Source: Paracoccaceae bacterium
GTDB taxonomy: Bacteria > Pseudomonadota > Alphaproteobacteria > Rhodobacterales > Rhodobacteraceae
Reading direction: 5' to 3'
Assembly: GCA_947449875.1 (NCBI GenBank)
Contig: CANFSY010000010.1
Span: 1 to 41,724 of the forward strand
Length of the DNA: 41,724 bases
Part shown: one piece after another, positions 23,893-30,647 of the stretch
How positions within the stretch are numbered: position 1 is the first letter of the stretch
Layout: each line of letters begins with the position of its first letter
Notes under the pieces: generated by a model
Seen by the model: the letters and a program-made list of their open reading frames with translations, nothing else
The model's database searches: none
What the model was told of the DNA's origin: nothing
Program-made: the position numbers and the translations under genes

Positions 23893-24051
23893 ATGAAACT
23901 AGTGTCCGCCCTCGGCCTTTTGGCCGGGGGTTTTGTTTTGGTGCCTAAGGGTGTCTGGGTGTTCGTGGCGCTTTGGGGTTTGGCGAAGGTGCAGCCCTTG
24001 GCAACCGTGACGCTGCTTGGGGTGTGGCTGCTGGTGGAGCGGTGGCTATGA
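23893..24051 (+). CDS. Small membrane protein, 52 aa
   Basis: A 52-residue protein reading MKLVSALGLLAGGFVLVPKG at the start, with two hydrophobic segments (3-17 and about 21-50). AGGAG is six bases before the ATG. The stop TGA overlaps the ATG of the next gene (ATGA at 24048-24051), so the two are translationally coupled. Composition is rich in Leu, Val, Trp and Gly. No family is recognised. The position, just before the small soluble protein and the integrase, suggests it belongs to the conserved core of the element. Confidence 0.6.
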   Translation: MKLVSALGLLAGGFVLVPKGVWVFVALWGLAKVQPLATVTLLGVWLLVERWL

Positions 24052-24245
24052 AACCGGGGCTCGTTAGACCTGGTGATGTGGTCACGATCAGGGCCTTCGA
24101 CGATGTGCCGGAACATCAGTTCTTGGTGGAAGAGGTGTTCGAAGACTTCGTTACAGGCTTTGCCGTGACAGGCGACTTGGCAGGACAATACGGCGAACCT
24201 GAGCTGGTCATGGTTCTTAGGAATCCCTCTAAGCCAAAGAAGTAA
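24048..24245 (+). CDS. Small soluble hypothetical protein, 65 aa
   Basis: A 65-residue protein beginning MKPGLVRPGDVVTIRAFDDV and ending in the basic tail NPSKPKK. The centre (HQFLVEEVFEDFVTGFAVTG, then PELVMVLRN) is consistent with a small beta-barrel, for example an SH3- or KOW-like fold, but the resemblance is weak. The ATG overlaps the previous stop by ATGA. The integrase starts 55 bases later. It has no signal or membrane helix. The function is unknown. Confidence 0.6.
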   Translation: MKPGLVRPGDVVTIRAFDDVPEHQFLVEEVFEDFVTGFAVTGDLAGQYGEPELVMVLRNPSKPKK

Positions 24246-24273
24246 ATCAGAAAAATGAGAAACAACACAGCAA

Positions 24274-24289
24274 TGGGGCATAGGCCCCA
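24274..24289. promoter_or_regulatory. Inverted repeat before the integrase gene
   Basis: TGGGGC (24274-24279) and GCCCCA (24284-24289) form a 6-bp inverted repeat with a four-base spacer, directly upstream of the AAAGGAGG ribosome site of the integrase. It uses the same TGGGGC core as the repeats near both element ends, so the integrase could bind here and control its own gene. A simple RNA hairpin affecting translation is the alternative. Confidence 0.4.
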
Positions 24290-24300
24290 AAGGAGGACTC

Positions 24301-25518
24301 ATGTCTGTTAGGATACAATATGCCTATCTCAAGCAGCAGACCTGGCTGTATCGGCGCAACTACCCGGTTGAGATGCAAGGAGTGCTAGGGGCTGCGTTGA
24401 AGCAGTCTTTGAAGACGGGTGACGCCAAGGTGGCCAAGGTGAGGGCTGCCGAGGTGAACGCCAAGTATGAAGAGATCGTGGCTAAGGCGCGGGAAGGGGT
24501 GGTGCTGGGTCGGCCAGAACCGATCCGCGTGTCGCCCAAGGTCTTTGCCCCTGTCGTGGTCATAGGGCGGCTGCCTGTGGCTAAGCTGGCAAAGGACTAT
24601 CTGGCAAAGCGGGCGAAAGACCTGCAGCCGGGTGGCTACAAAAGCGTGCGGTTCAGTGTGGGGCTGTTCGCTTCGGCCTTTGGTGACAGGCAGGTGGCGC
24701 AGGTTACCCGTGAAGACGCAGCCAGCTTCGTGCGGCGGTTGGGTGACCTGTCAAAGGATGTCGGCAAGTCTTATCGGGCAAAGGGGCTGGGGCTGGATCA
24801 GCTGGTGAAGATCAGCGCTGGTCAGAAGATCTTGCCACAGACCCAGCGCAGGATCGTCACTCAGGTGGGCCACTTTCTTGACTGGGTGGTTTATCAGGGA
24901 GAGCTTGCGACCAATCCTTTCAGCACAGTGCGGGTTGAAGGCAAGGCCAAGGTGCACAGCTATGTGGCCCCGACACACGAAGAGGTGCGCAGGCTGGTGG
25001 GGTTGGCTGATCCGGTCATTGGCGATGTGCTGAAGGTCTGCTTGCTGTCGGGCATGCGGTCGGGCGAGGCGGTTGGCTTGGTGCGGGAAGATCTGGTCTG
25101 GAAGGGCAACTTGGGCTGGTTTGCTTGGGTTCGCCCTAATGCGGTTCGCAGTTTGAAGACCGATGCAGCCGAACGGTTGGTTCCCTTGCACTCTGCGCTG
25201 ACAGCGGTGCTTGGGCGACGGCCAGAGGGGGAGCGGCTGTTTCCTGAACTGAGTGTGTCTTTGGTCACCAAACGCTTTGCCAAGCTGAAGGGGCTGGTGG
25301 GGGTGGATCGCCCGGGCTTGGTGTTTCACTCGTCTAGAAAGTGGTTTGTGACCGAGTGCGAGCGTGCCGGGGTGCCGGAGCACTGGACCGCTTCAATCGT
25401 TGGCCATCAGTCTGCGAGGTCAGAGAACCGGATGACCTATGGCATCTATTCGGCTGGTATCAGCGATGAACAGAAACGCGAGATCGTGGAAAAGGTGGGC
25501 CTTCCGTGGCACCCCTGA
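24301..25518 (+). CDS. int: Tyrosine recombinase (phage-type integrase)
   Basis: A 405-residue integrase. The N-terminus (YLKQQTWLYRRNYPVEMQGV) is the arm-type DNA-binding part seen in proteobacterial phage integrases. A core-binding domain spans about 92-215, and the catalytic domain has Arg253 (LLSGMRSGEAVGL), Lys286, His343 and Arg346 (FHSSRKWF), His369 (IVGHQ) and a tyrosine in MTYGIYS (Tyr380 or Tyr383). The active site is complete, so it should be able to integrate and excise the element. AAAGGAGG precedes the ATG. Its location about 4.8 kb from the left edge and 3.8 kb from the right is unusual for a tRNA-inserted island. Confidence 0.95.
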   Translation: MSVRIQYAYLKQQTWLYRRNYPVEMQGVLGAALKQSLKTGDAKVAKVRAAEVNAKYEEIVAKAREGVVLGRPEPIRVSPKVFAPVVVIGRLPVAKLAKDYLAKRAKDLQPGGYKSVRFSVGLFASAFGDRQVAQVTREDAASFVRRLGDLSKDVGKSYRAKGLGLDQLVKISAGQKILPQTQRRIVTQVGHFLDWVVYQGELATNPFSTVRVEGKAKVHSYVAPTHEEVRRLVGLADPVIGDVLKVCLLSGMRSGEAVGLVREDLVWKGNLGWFAWVRPNAVRSLKTDAAERLVPLHSALTAVLGRRPEGERLFPELSVSLVTKRFAKLKGLVGVDRPGLVFHSSRKWFVTECERAGVPEHWTASIVGHQSARSENRMTYGIYSAGISDEQKREIVEKVGLPWHP

Positions 25519-25688
25519 CACCCGTTCCAGACATCGACGCGTTCGAGGAGAGGGCCGCAATCATGCAGTATGATGGCGGGTTAACTCGTTCTAGGGCCGA
25601 AGACGAGGCTGCTCAGGCACAGGGCTTCCGGGATGCTGCCCACTATCGGCAGGTGCTGGCAGACTATGTGGTTTCCGGTAAGCTATGA
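25506..25688 (+). CDS. Small hypothetical protein after the integrase, 60 aa
   Basis: A 60-residue frame from GTG 25506, overlapping the integrase stop by 13 bases. The central motif EERAAIMQYDGGLTRSRAED resembles a short conserved segment found in many alphaproteobacterial mobile-element proteins, often as a fragment of larger replication or primase proteins. Because the motif starts before the ATG at 25563, the GTG start is preferred. It may be the remnant of a larger domain, or a small accessory protein coupled to the integrase. No function can be assigned. Confidence 0.6.
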   Translation: MAPLTPVPDIDAFEERAAIMQYDGGLTRSRAEDEAAQAQGFRDAAHYRQVLADYVVSGKL

Positions 25689-25694
25689 TGAAAA

Positions 25695-25723
25695 GACCCT
25701 CGGCGGCTATGGCTGCCGGGGGA
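25695..25723 (+). terminator. GC-rich hairpin, copy 1
   Basis: An approximately 11-bp stem (CCCTCGGCGGC with GCTGCCGGGGG) closes a TATG loop. It lies between the 60-residue gene and the coiled-coil gene. A nearly identical hairpin is at 26583-26611. No T-run follows this copy, so its action as a terminator is uncertain. Confidence 0.6.
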
Positions 25724-25751
25724 CAACAAGTGATTAAGGAAAGGACTAGGG

Positions 25752-26525
25752 ATGGGTCTTCTGGCGAGTATGATCGGTAATGCATGGAGAACCACAAGAA
25801 ATATCCTTCTCGTAATAGGTTTAGCGATATCCTTGGCGGTGAACGTGGCCAGTTTCACAGTTAACGCTGTATCAACCGCAATTTCGACGGTGGTCGAGGG
25901 TGTCACCGGGGTCAAGACTCTGGTTTCATCGGTTTTTCAAAGCGAGGCGGACCTTGCAACGGAACGTCTCTCGGCAAAGAATCTCAAAAAAGAGCTCGCC
26001 GAAACAGTCGCAAAGCTCAAGGCTGAGCGGGTGATAAGAATTGCTGCAGAAGAGGAATTAGGGCGGCTACGAAGGATTGCAGGCAAAAAAAAGGTGATGA
26101 TCGACGGTGCTGAAAAGACTGTCGAGGAAGCGGTGGCTTTAACGACCAGTCGGGTCCGCAATCGAACAGTCAAACTGGCTGCCGCTGACTTAACTGCTAC
26201 AGCTGGGCAGGCGATACCGTGGATCGGGGTTGGCGTGGTGGTTGCGGCGACAGCTTACGATCTCGATATGTCCTGCCAGACCATGAAGGACATGAAGGCG
26301 CTGGAGCAAGCGTCGGATCCGACTGCTGTTGATGATGGCGACGTCAGTCAAGTGTGTGGAATGAAGGTGCCCACCGCGGATGAGGTTTGGGAGGCAGTGA
26401 AGGCTAGTCCTGGGCAGGCTTGGAACGCCGCTGCTTCAGTGCTGAGTGGTTTGCCTAGCGTCATGCCAGACTTGCCCGCTTGGTGGGACTATTTGGTCTC
26501 AATAGATTGGACCCCCTGGAACTAG
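25752..26525 (+). CDS. Membrane-anchored coiled-coil protein, 257 aa
   Basis: A 257-residue protein. Residues 17-40 form a membrane anchor (NILLVIGLAISLAVNVASF); residues about 65-110 are a coiled coil rich in Glu, Lys and Ala; residues 150-170 are a second hydrophobic stretch (GQAIPWIGVGVVVAATAYDL). A distinctive C-terminal region contains LDMSCQTMKDMKALEQASDP and SQVCGMKVPTADEVWEAVKA with two conserved-looking cysteines, and ends in a Trp-rich tail (LPAWWDYLVSIDWTPWN). No named family is recognised. Two nearly identical hairpins bracket the gene, so it may be its own transcription unit or a separately acquired cargo cassette. Confidence 0.7.
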   Translation: MGLLASMIGNAWRTTRNILLVIGLAISLAVNVASFTVNAVSTAISTVVEGVTGVKTLVSSVFQSEADLATERLSAKNLKKELAETVAKLKAERVIRIAAEEELGRLRRIAGKKKVMIDGAEKTVEEAVALTTSRVRNRTVKLAAADLTATAGQAIPWIGVGVVVAATAYDLDMSCQTMKDMKALEQASDPTAVDDGDVSQVCGMKVPTADEVWEAVKASPGQAWNAAASVLSGLPSVMPDLPAWWDYLVSIDWTPWN

Positions 26526-26883
26526 GGGTTCGCTATACTTGATAGGCCAGAGATTGATTGGAAGTTCTAGGATTGATCCTGAGACCCTCGGCGGCTTCGG
26601 CTGCCGGGGGAGCCTGACTTTGCTTTTTTTATCGTTTTCCAAGAGAGCATGGGGGTCAGGGAGAAACCAAAAGCATCGATTTTCCGGTGTGTCAAAGACC
26701 CTTTGCGGGTGATGCGGGATACCGGATTTTGGTGCCGATCTGGACGGTGCAACGAGGGTCGCAAAACCCCCAAATCCACCACAGTGCACTAATAGAGAAC
26801 GAACGCCAAGATACCTGTTTTCTGGGCTTTTCTGGGCGGTCGGCGATCTCTGGCACACAGATCAATTTTGAGGAAAATTTCTT
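26526..26883. other. Intergenic region before the helicase; possible origin
   Basis: A 358-base region without a gene. It contains the second hairpin (26583-26611) and, at 26818-26837, a perfect tandem copy of the 10-base unit TTTTCTGGGC. The stretch 26790-26880 is A/T-rich and directly precedes a replication-type helicase, a common place for an origin. The evidence is positional. GAGG lies before the helicase ATG. Confidence 0.4.
26583..26630 (+). terminator. GC-rich hairpin, copy 2, with TTCG loop
   Basis: The same stem as at 25695-25723, but the loop is TTCG, a very stable tetraloop. It is followed by a T-rich tract ending in seven T's at 26624-26630, though about 13 bases after the stem. 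It should end transcription of the coiled-coil gene. Confidence 0.7.
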
Positions 26884-28278
26884 ATGACAGTTACAAATAT
26901 TAAACCGCATGTGGTGGCGGCGCAGGGCTATGATCCTGAACATCTCACCACCCTCTCACGCGCGATGGCAAGCTGGTTCGTGAAGCTTGATAACAGCTTC
27001 TTTGATGTAGACGACCTCGGTCATAAACGGTCGCGCATCGACATCGAACAGACATCAATCGTCCGGTTCCAGGAGGAGTTTCCGAATATTCCTCTGACCA
27101 ATGTACTGGTCGGCGCGGTGTTCAAACGGACCATCCAAACCCGTCATACAGCCATCGACGAGATTATCCTGCCTTGGAATGGCCGCGTTGTTTGCTTCCC
27201 AGGCGATGCAAGGAAGATCATCGTGCACCGGGGTGTCGCAACGGTGAACGCCTGGAGCGAGCCAGCATATCGACGGCTGGGTGTCGTCAAGGCAGACAGC
27301 GGTGTGGCTGGCGAGTTCTTGGATTGGTTCTTCACGCGAGAAGCAGAACGTGAGATGTTTTTGAACTGGTTGGCGTGGTCGTTGCAGAACGAAGCAGATA
27401 AACCAAACTGGGCACCTTTCTTCTTCTCGACACGCATGGGAACCGGGAAAAGCACTGTGGCCATGTTGCTGGCACGGCTGTTTGGTGAGGCAAACTCCAT
27501 CACGCAGAACAATGTCGATAAGCTGACCGGGCGGTTCAACATGACGTTGCTAAAGAGCAAGTTAGTGATCTGCGAAGAGGTCAATCTTCGGCCCGGTAGC
27601 GGGGATGCCAACACACTTAAGACTTATATCACCGAGCGGATGACAGCGGGCGAAGCAAAGGGTCGAGAAACCGAGCGGGTCGAACAACGGGTCTGCCTAG
27701 TTCTAACCAGCAACCATATGCCGTTCTGGATCGAACCCGAAGATCGGCGCTACTACATCGTTAATGTGGATCATGACGGCTATGCACGTGGTCCTCGGGC
27801 GGCGGACTTCGCGGCTTTGGTGCAGCGGTTGGAGGTTTGGGCCGCTCATGATGGCAATGTCGCGCGATTCTATAATGCTTTGGTCGCACGCGTGCTGCCA
27901 GACGATTTCTCGGCCAAGACTCTCAATGTGGATGTCCACGGCACAGAGATTATGCGGCAGGTGTTTGGAAACGGTCGTGCAACGATCTTAGACCAGCTCG
28001 AAGAACTTCTGACCGGACGTGGGCAACATGCGCTGCCGGAAAGTGAAGTCGTTAAGCTGGTGACGGGCGAGTTGAAGGGAAACATCAACAGCACCAAACA
28101 CCTGATGTCAGATCTAGGTTGGATCAAGCAAGCGGTGAAATGGGGGGCGGTCGATCATAAACGGCAGCTATGGGTTCAACTCGGCTATACTGTCCAGAAC
28201 GGTAAGATCTTCGGGCCGGACGGATTCGAGCAAAACTTGGCTGTCCACATGAAGGAAGATTGGGAAATCATTCGATGA
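26884..28278 (+). CDS. SF3/D5-like replication helicase (DUF5906 type)
   Basis: A 464-residue ATPase of the kind that starts replication in phages, satellites and plasmids. Walker A is FFSTRMGTGKSTVAML (Lys189, Ser190), Walker B is SKLVICEEVN (about 225-234), and the sensor-1 region is VLTSNHMPFW (Asn277) followed by EPEDRRYYIV. This order matches superfamily 3 helicases of the P4/D5 type. The N-terminal 150 residues hold no recognisable primase or zinc-binding motif, so this is a helicase without an attached primase. A winged-helix-like C-terminus (370-464) follows. The HNH gene overlaps its stop by ATGA. Confidence 0.88.
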   Translation: MTVTNIKPHVVAAQGYDPEHLTTLSRAMASWFVKLDNSFFDVDDLGHKRSRIDIEQTSIVRFQEEFPNIPLTNVLVGAVFKRTIQTRHTAIDEIILPWNGRVVCFPGDARKIIVHRGVATVNAWSEPAYRRLGVVKADSGVAGEFLDWFFTREAEREMFLNWLAWSLQNEADKPNWAPFFFSTRMGTGKSTVAMLLARLFGEANSITQNNVDKLTGRFNMTLLKSKLVICEEVNLRPGSGDANTLKTYITERMTAGEAKGRETERVEQRVCLVLTSNHMPFWIEPEDRRYYIVNVDHDGYARGPRAADFAALVQRLEVWAAHDGNVARFYNALVARVLPDDFSAKTLNVDVHGTEIMRQVFGNGRATILDQLEELLTGRGQHALPESEVVKLVTGELKGNINSTKHLMSDLGWIKQAVKWGAVDHKRQLWVQLGYTVQNGKIFGPDGFEQNLAVHMKEDWEIIR

Positions 28279-28643
28279 TTGAATTTGCTTATGCAGACGA
28301 GGGCCAGCAATGGTTTGAAGATGTATTCGCTCACCATCTGGAGGAGGCTCGTTCGCGGGCCTTCGCACTGATCGATGAAGGGGTGGTAGCGGATACAGGT
28401 TGCATAGAGACGCCGACGATCGGGGCGAGAAAGGTCCGGTTCAAGGGCCGCCAGATGCCAGCCTACCGCTTCATCTTCTGCATCCTGAATCAAATGGTGG
28501 CGGGATATGAAGATGTGGTGCGGCATCGTTGTGATAACCGATGTTGTATCAACCCTGACCATCTTGAACTTGGATCCCGTGGCGAGAACCTGCAGGATGA
28601 GCGGGAGTTTGATGCCAACGGGGTCGATTTCACCCTGCTCTAA
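28275..28643 (+). CDS. HNH endonuclease, 122 aa
   Basis: A 122-residue protein. The active-site region is DVVRHRCDNRCCINPDHLEL (about 80-99): His84, a Cys86/Cys90/Cys91 cluster suited to binding zinc, and N-P-D-H ending in His96. This is the phage-type HNH nuclease pattern, seen in homing endonucleases and in packaging-associated nucleases. The N-terminal 75 residues are helical and recall DNA-recognition parts of homing endonucleases (RKVRFKGRQMPAYRFIFCIL). The ATG at 28275 overlaps the helicase stop. It is the last element gene before the duplicated lipoprotein segment and could act in packaging, mobility or interference with competing phages. Confidence 0.85.
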   Translation: MIEFAYADEGQQWFEDVFAHHLEEARSRAFALIDEGVVADTGCIETPTIGARKVRFKGRQMPAYRFIFCILNQMVAGYEDVVRHRCDNRCCINPDHLELGSRGENLQDEREFDANGVDFTLL

Positions 28644-28701
28644 CAGAACGTTCCACTGGCCCCAATCAACGGTGTTTTTCGTAACCCACCGCACCCGCAA
28701 C

Positions 28702-28722
28702 TGGGGCAGTCTTTGGGGCAGT
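28702..28722 (+). repeat. Candidate integrase arm sites, right
   Basis: TGGGGCAGT occurs at 28702-28710 and 28714-28722, a 12-base period matching the pair at 19579/19591. It lies 6 bases from the start of the duplicated lipoprotein segment (28729), i.e. at the edge of the element's own DNA. An inverted GGCCCCA lies at 28668-28674. Confidence 0.4.
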
Positions 28723-28728
28723 TTGCGC

Positions 28729-29190
28729 TTAGAACAGCAGCTTATACGTGTTCCCCAACGTATCCGTCACCGTCCCCGTGCCACTTTCCGTGCCAGATCC
28801 GGTGATAAAATGCCCCTGCACCCGCGCGCCGTCGGTGCATACGGCATAGATCTCGCCTGAATTGACTCCGCCCACATCCGTGACCGATTTGTTCAACTTT
28901 CCGCCCGTACTTTGCAGCGTCAGCGACAGGCCGCGTTCCTTTTCTGTCACGCGGGGGGCGACAGAGGTCCACGTGCCATTGCAGCGGTTCTTTTTGCCTG
29001 CGCCCGGCAGAACAAAGCTGATATCGGCTGAGGCTGTGGTTTGATTGCGTACTTTAACCGCGATGATTTCGGACGGGTTGCTGTTTTTGATCGGCCCGTC
29101 AATCGGATAAAGCCGCAGGTTCACCGAACTGCCACCACATCCCGACAGGGTAGCAACAAGGCACAGGGCCGTCAAAACGTGGCGCATCAT
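28729..29190 (-). CDS. Lipoprotein, copy B (next to intact tRNA-Gln)
   Basis: A 153-residue lipoprotein, the counterpart of the product of 18972-19436. The signal (HVLTALCLVATLSGC) has the same lipobox, then GGSSVNLRLYPIDGP, one residue shorter than copy A. From RNQTTASADISFVLP onward the proteins are nearly identical. Start 29190 (reading AAAGGGG upstream on the minus strand) aligns with the ATG of copy A. The gene lies 72 bases downstream of tRNA-Gln on the same strand and may be read from the tRNA promoter. If recombination was in the tRNA 3' end, this copy arrived with the element. Confidence 0.8.
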   Translation of the reverse strand: MMRHVLTALCLVATLSGCGGSSVNLRLYPIDGPIKNSNPSEIIAVKVRNQTTASADISFVLPGAGKKNRCNGTWTSVAPRVTEKERGLSLTLQSTGGKLNKSVTDVGGVNSGEIYAVCTDGARVQGHFITGSGTESGTGTVTDTLGNTYKLLF

Positions 29191-29262
29191 AGCTTTGGCC
29201 CCTTTGCTGAAGGCTTGGCCCAAGGCCGCCGCCCCGCGAGTTTCGCTGTCTCTTTAAGCAGT

Positions 29263-29337
29263 TGGCTGGGGCGCTAGGATTCGAACCTAGGTATGTCGGT
29301 ACCAAAAACCGATGCCTTACCGCTTGGCGACGCCCCA
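29263..29337 (-). tRNA. tRNA-Gln (anticodon TTG)
   Basis: A complete 75-base tRNA on the minus strand. The acceptor stem is TGGGGCG with CGCCCCA, the discriminator base is G, and CCA is encoded. The anticodon stem TCGGT/ACCGA holds the loop TTTTGGT with TTG at positions 34-36. The T-arm is CTAGG-TTCGAAT-CCTAG. The 3' 18 bases are repeated at 19510-19527, showing it is the insertion site of the island. Confidence 0.96.
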
Positions 29338-29447
29338 ACTGCGGCGGTGTTTAGCGAAGGGTTTGGGGGGCTGCAAGGGGGTTCTCGCGGAATTTGTCAC
29401 AAAGCTTCTGACATTGATTGCGCGGGCTTGGGCGTCTAAGGGGGGGC

Positions 29448-30647
29448 ATGGAACATGTTGATGTTGTGATACTGGGGGCCGGTGCAGCCGGCATGATGGC
29501 CGCGATCGAGGCCGGACGGCGCGGGCGGCGGGTTTTGGTCATAGACCATGCGCGCCAAGCGGGCGAAAAGATCCGGATCTCGGGTGGGGGGCGGTGTAAT
29601 TTCACCAATCTCGGGCTAGGGGTGGATCGGTTCTTGTCGAAAAACCCGCGCTTTGCGCTGTCGGCGCTGAAACGCTTTAGCGCGCTTGATTTTGTGGCGC
29701 GTGTCGATGCGGCGGGGATTGCGTGGCATGAAAAGGCGCTGGGGCAGTTGTTTTGCGACGGGTCGGCCAAAGAGATCGTCGCGATGCTTTTGGCCGATAT
29801 GGGCCGTGCCAAGGTGGCCTTGTGGTTGAACTGCACGCTGGGCGAGGTGCGCCAAGAGGCCAAAGGCTTTGTGGTCGACACCGAGCGCGGTCCGGTGCAG
29901 GCGGCGTCGGTCATTGTGGCGACGGGGGGCAAGTCTATCCCGAAGATGGGAGCGACGGGCTATGGCTATAAGGTTGCCGAATCCTTTGGCCTGCCCTTGG
30001 TGGAAACCCGTCCGGCGCTGGTGCCTTTGACCTTTGCCGAACAAGAACTGGCATGGATGGCGCCTTTGACGGGCGTGTCTTTGGGCGTGCAGGCCCGCGC
30101 CCATGCGGCGGGCAAGCCCGTAGGGCCCGGCTTTGCGGAAGCCGCCTTGTTCACCCATCGGGGCCTGTCGGGGCCTGCGATCTTGCAAGTGTCCAGCTAT
30201 TGGCGCGAGGGGCAGGGGCTGCGGCTGGCGCTGTGCCCTGATCTGGATGTCGCGGCAGCCCTGCGCGCCGCCAAAGCCGCCAATGGCCGCCAAAGCCTGC
30301 GCACAGCCCTTGCTGCCCTTGTGCCAGAGCGTTTGGCACGGGTTCTGGCGGGGCAACTAGGCCATGACGAAAGCCCGATGGCGACCATCTCAGGGGCCGA
30401 GATTGACCGCATCGCCCGCCATCTGCAAGACTGGGCGCTGACGCCTGTAGGCTCAGAAGGCTACCGCACCGCCGAGGTGACTTTGGGCGGTGTTGACACC
30501 GATGCGCTGGATGCCCGCACGATGCAGGCCAAGACGGTGCCGGGCTTGTATTTCGTGGGCGAGGTGGTCGATGTCACCGGCTGGCTTGGGGGCTATAATT
30601 TCCAGTGGGCTTGGGCGTCAGGCTGGGCTGCGGGGCAGGTGGCTTAG
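29448..30647 (+). CDS. HI0933-family flavoprotein (FAD-dependent oxidoreductase)
   Basis: A 399-residue flavoprotein. The FAD-binding Rossmann motif is VVILGAGAAGMMAAIEAGRR (residues 5-24). The family signature GEKIRISGGGRCNFTN follows, and VATGGKSIPKMGATGYGY and GWLGGYNFQWAWASGWAAG are the later FAD contacts. This is the HI0933/YhiN/BaiN group, whose substrates are mostly unknown. GGGGGG precedes the ATG at 29448; an upstream in-frame ATG at 29418 lies in a region without family similarity. The gene starts 110 bases from the tRNA, and its last codons overlap the convergent kdsA by four bases. Confidence 0.9.
   Translation: MEHVDVVILGAGAAGMMAAIEAGRRGRRVLVIDHARQAGEKIRISGGGRCNFTNLGLGVDRFLSKNPRFALSALKRFSALDFVARVDAAGIAWHEKALGQLFCDGSAKEIVAMLLADMGRAKVALWLNCTLGEVRQEAKGFVVDTERGPVQAASVIVATGGKSIPKMGATGYGYKVAESFGLPLVETRPALVPLTFAEQELAWMAPLTGVSLGVQARAHAAGKPVGPGFAEAALFTHRGLSGPAILQVSSYWREGQGLRLALCPDLDVAAALRAAKAANGRQSLRTALAALVPERLARVLAGQLGHDESPMATISGAEIDRIARHLQDWALTPVGSEGYRTAEVTLGGVDTDALDARTMQAKTVPGLYFVGEVVDVTGWLGGYNFQWAWASGWAAGQVA

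Larger units (their letters stand above)
19507..29280. mobile_element. Integrated island at tRNA-Gln (satellite-like element)
   Basis: The element is bounded by a 21-base identity within a roughly 550-base direct repeat (18972-19527 and 28729-29280). It carries a tyrosine integrase (24301), an SF3/D5-like helicase (26884), an HNH endonuclease (28275), an XRE-type regulator (23043) and about ten unrecognised genes, most encoding small or membrane proteins. There are no capsid, portal, tail, terminase large-subunit, relaxase or type IV secretion genes. Base composition is clearly lower in GC than the flanks. A phage satellite or small integrative plasmid fits best. Unusually, the integrase is near the middle, not next to an attachment site. 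Confidence 0.88.

Noticed and set aside
28275-28643. HNH protein as the nuclease of a restriction-modification system
   Set aside because: No DNA methyltransferase gene is present in the island, and its overlap with the helicase gene suggests a replication, mobility or packaging role.
19507-29280. A complete prophage or conjugative element
   Set aside because: No portal, capsid, tail, large terminase, lysis, relaxase or type IV secretion genes are present, so only a satellite-like or small integrative element can be supported.
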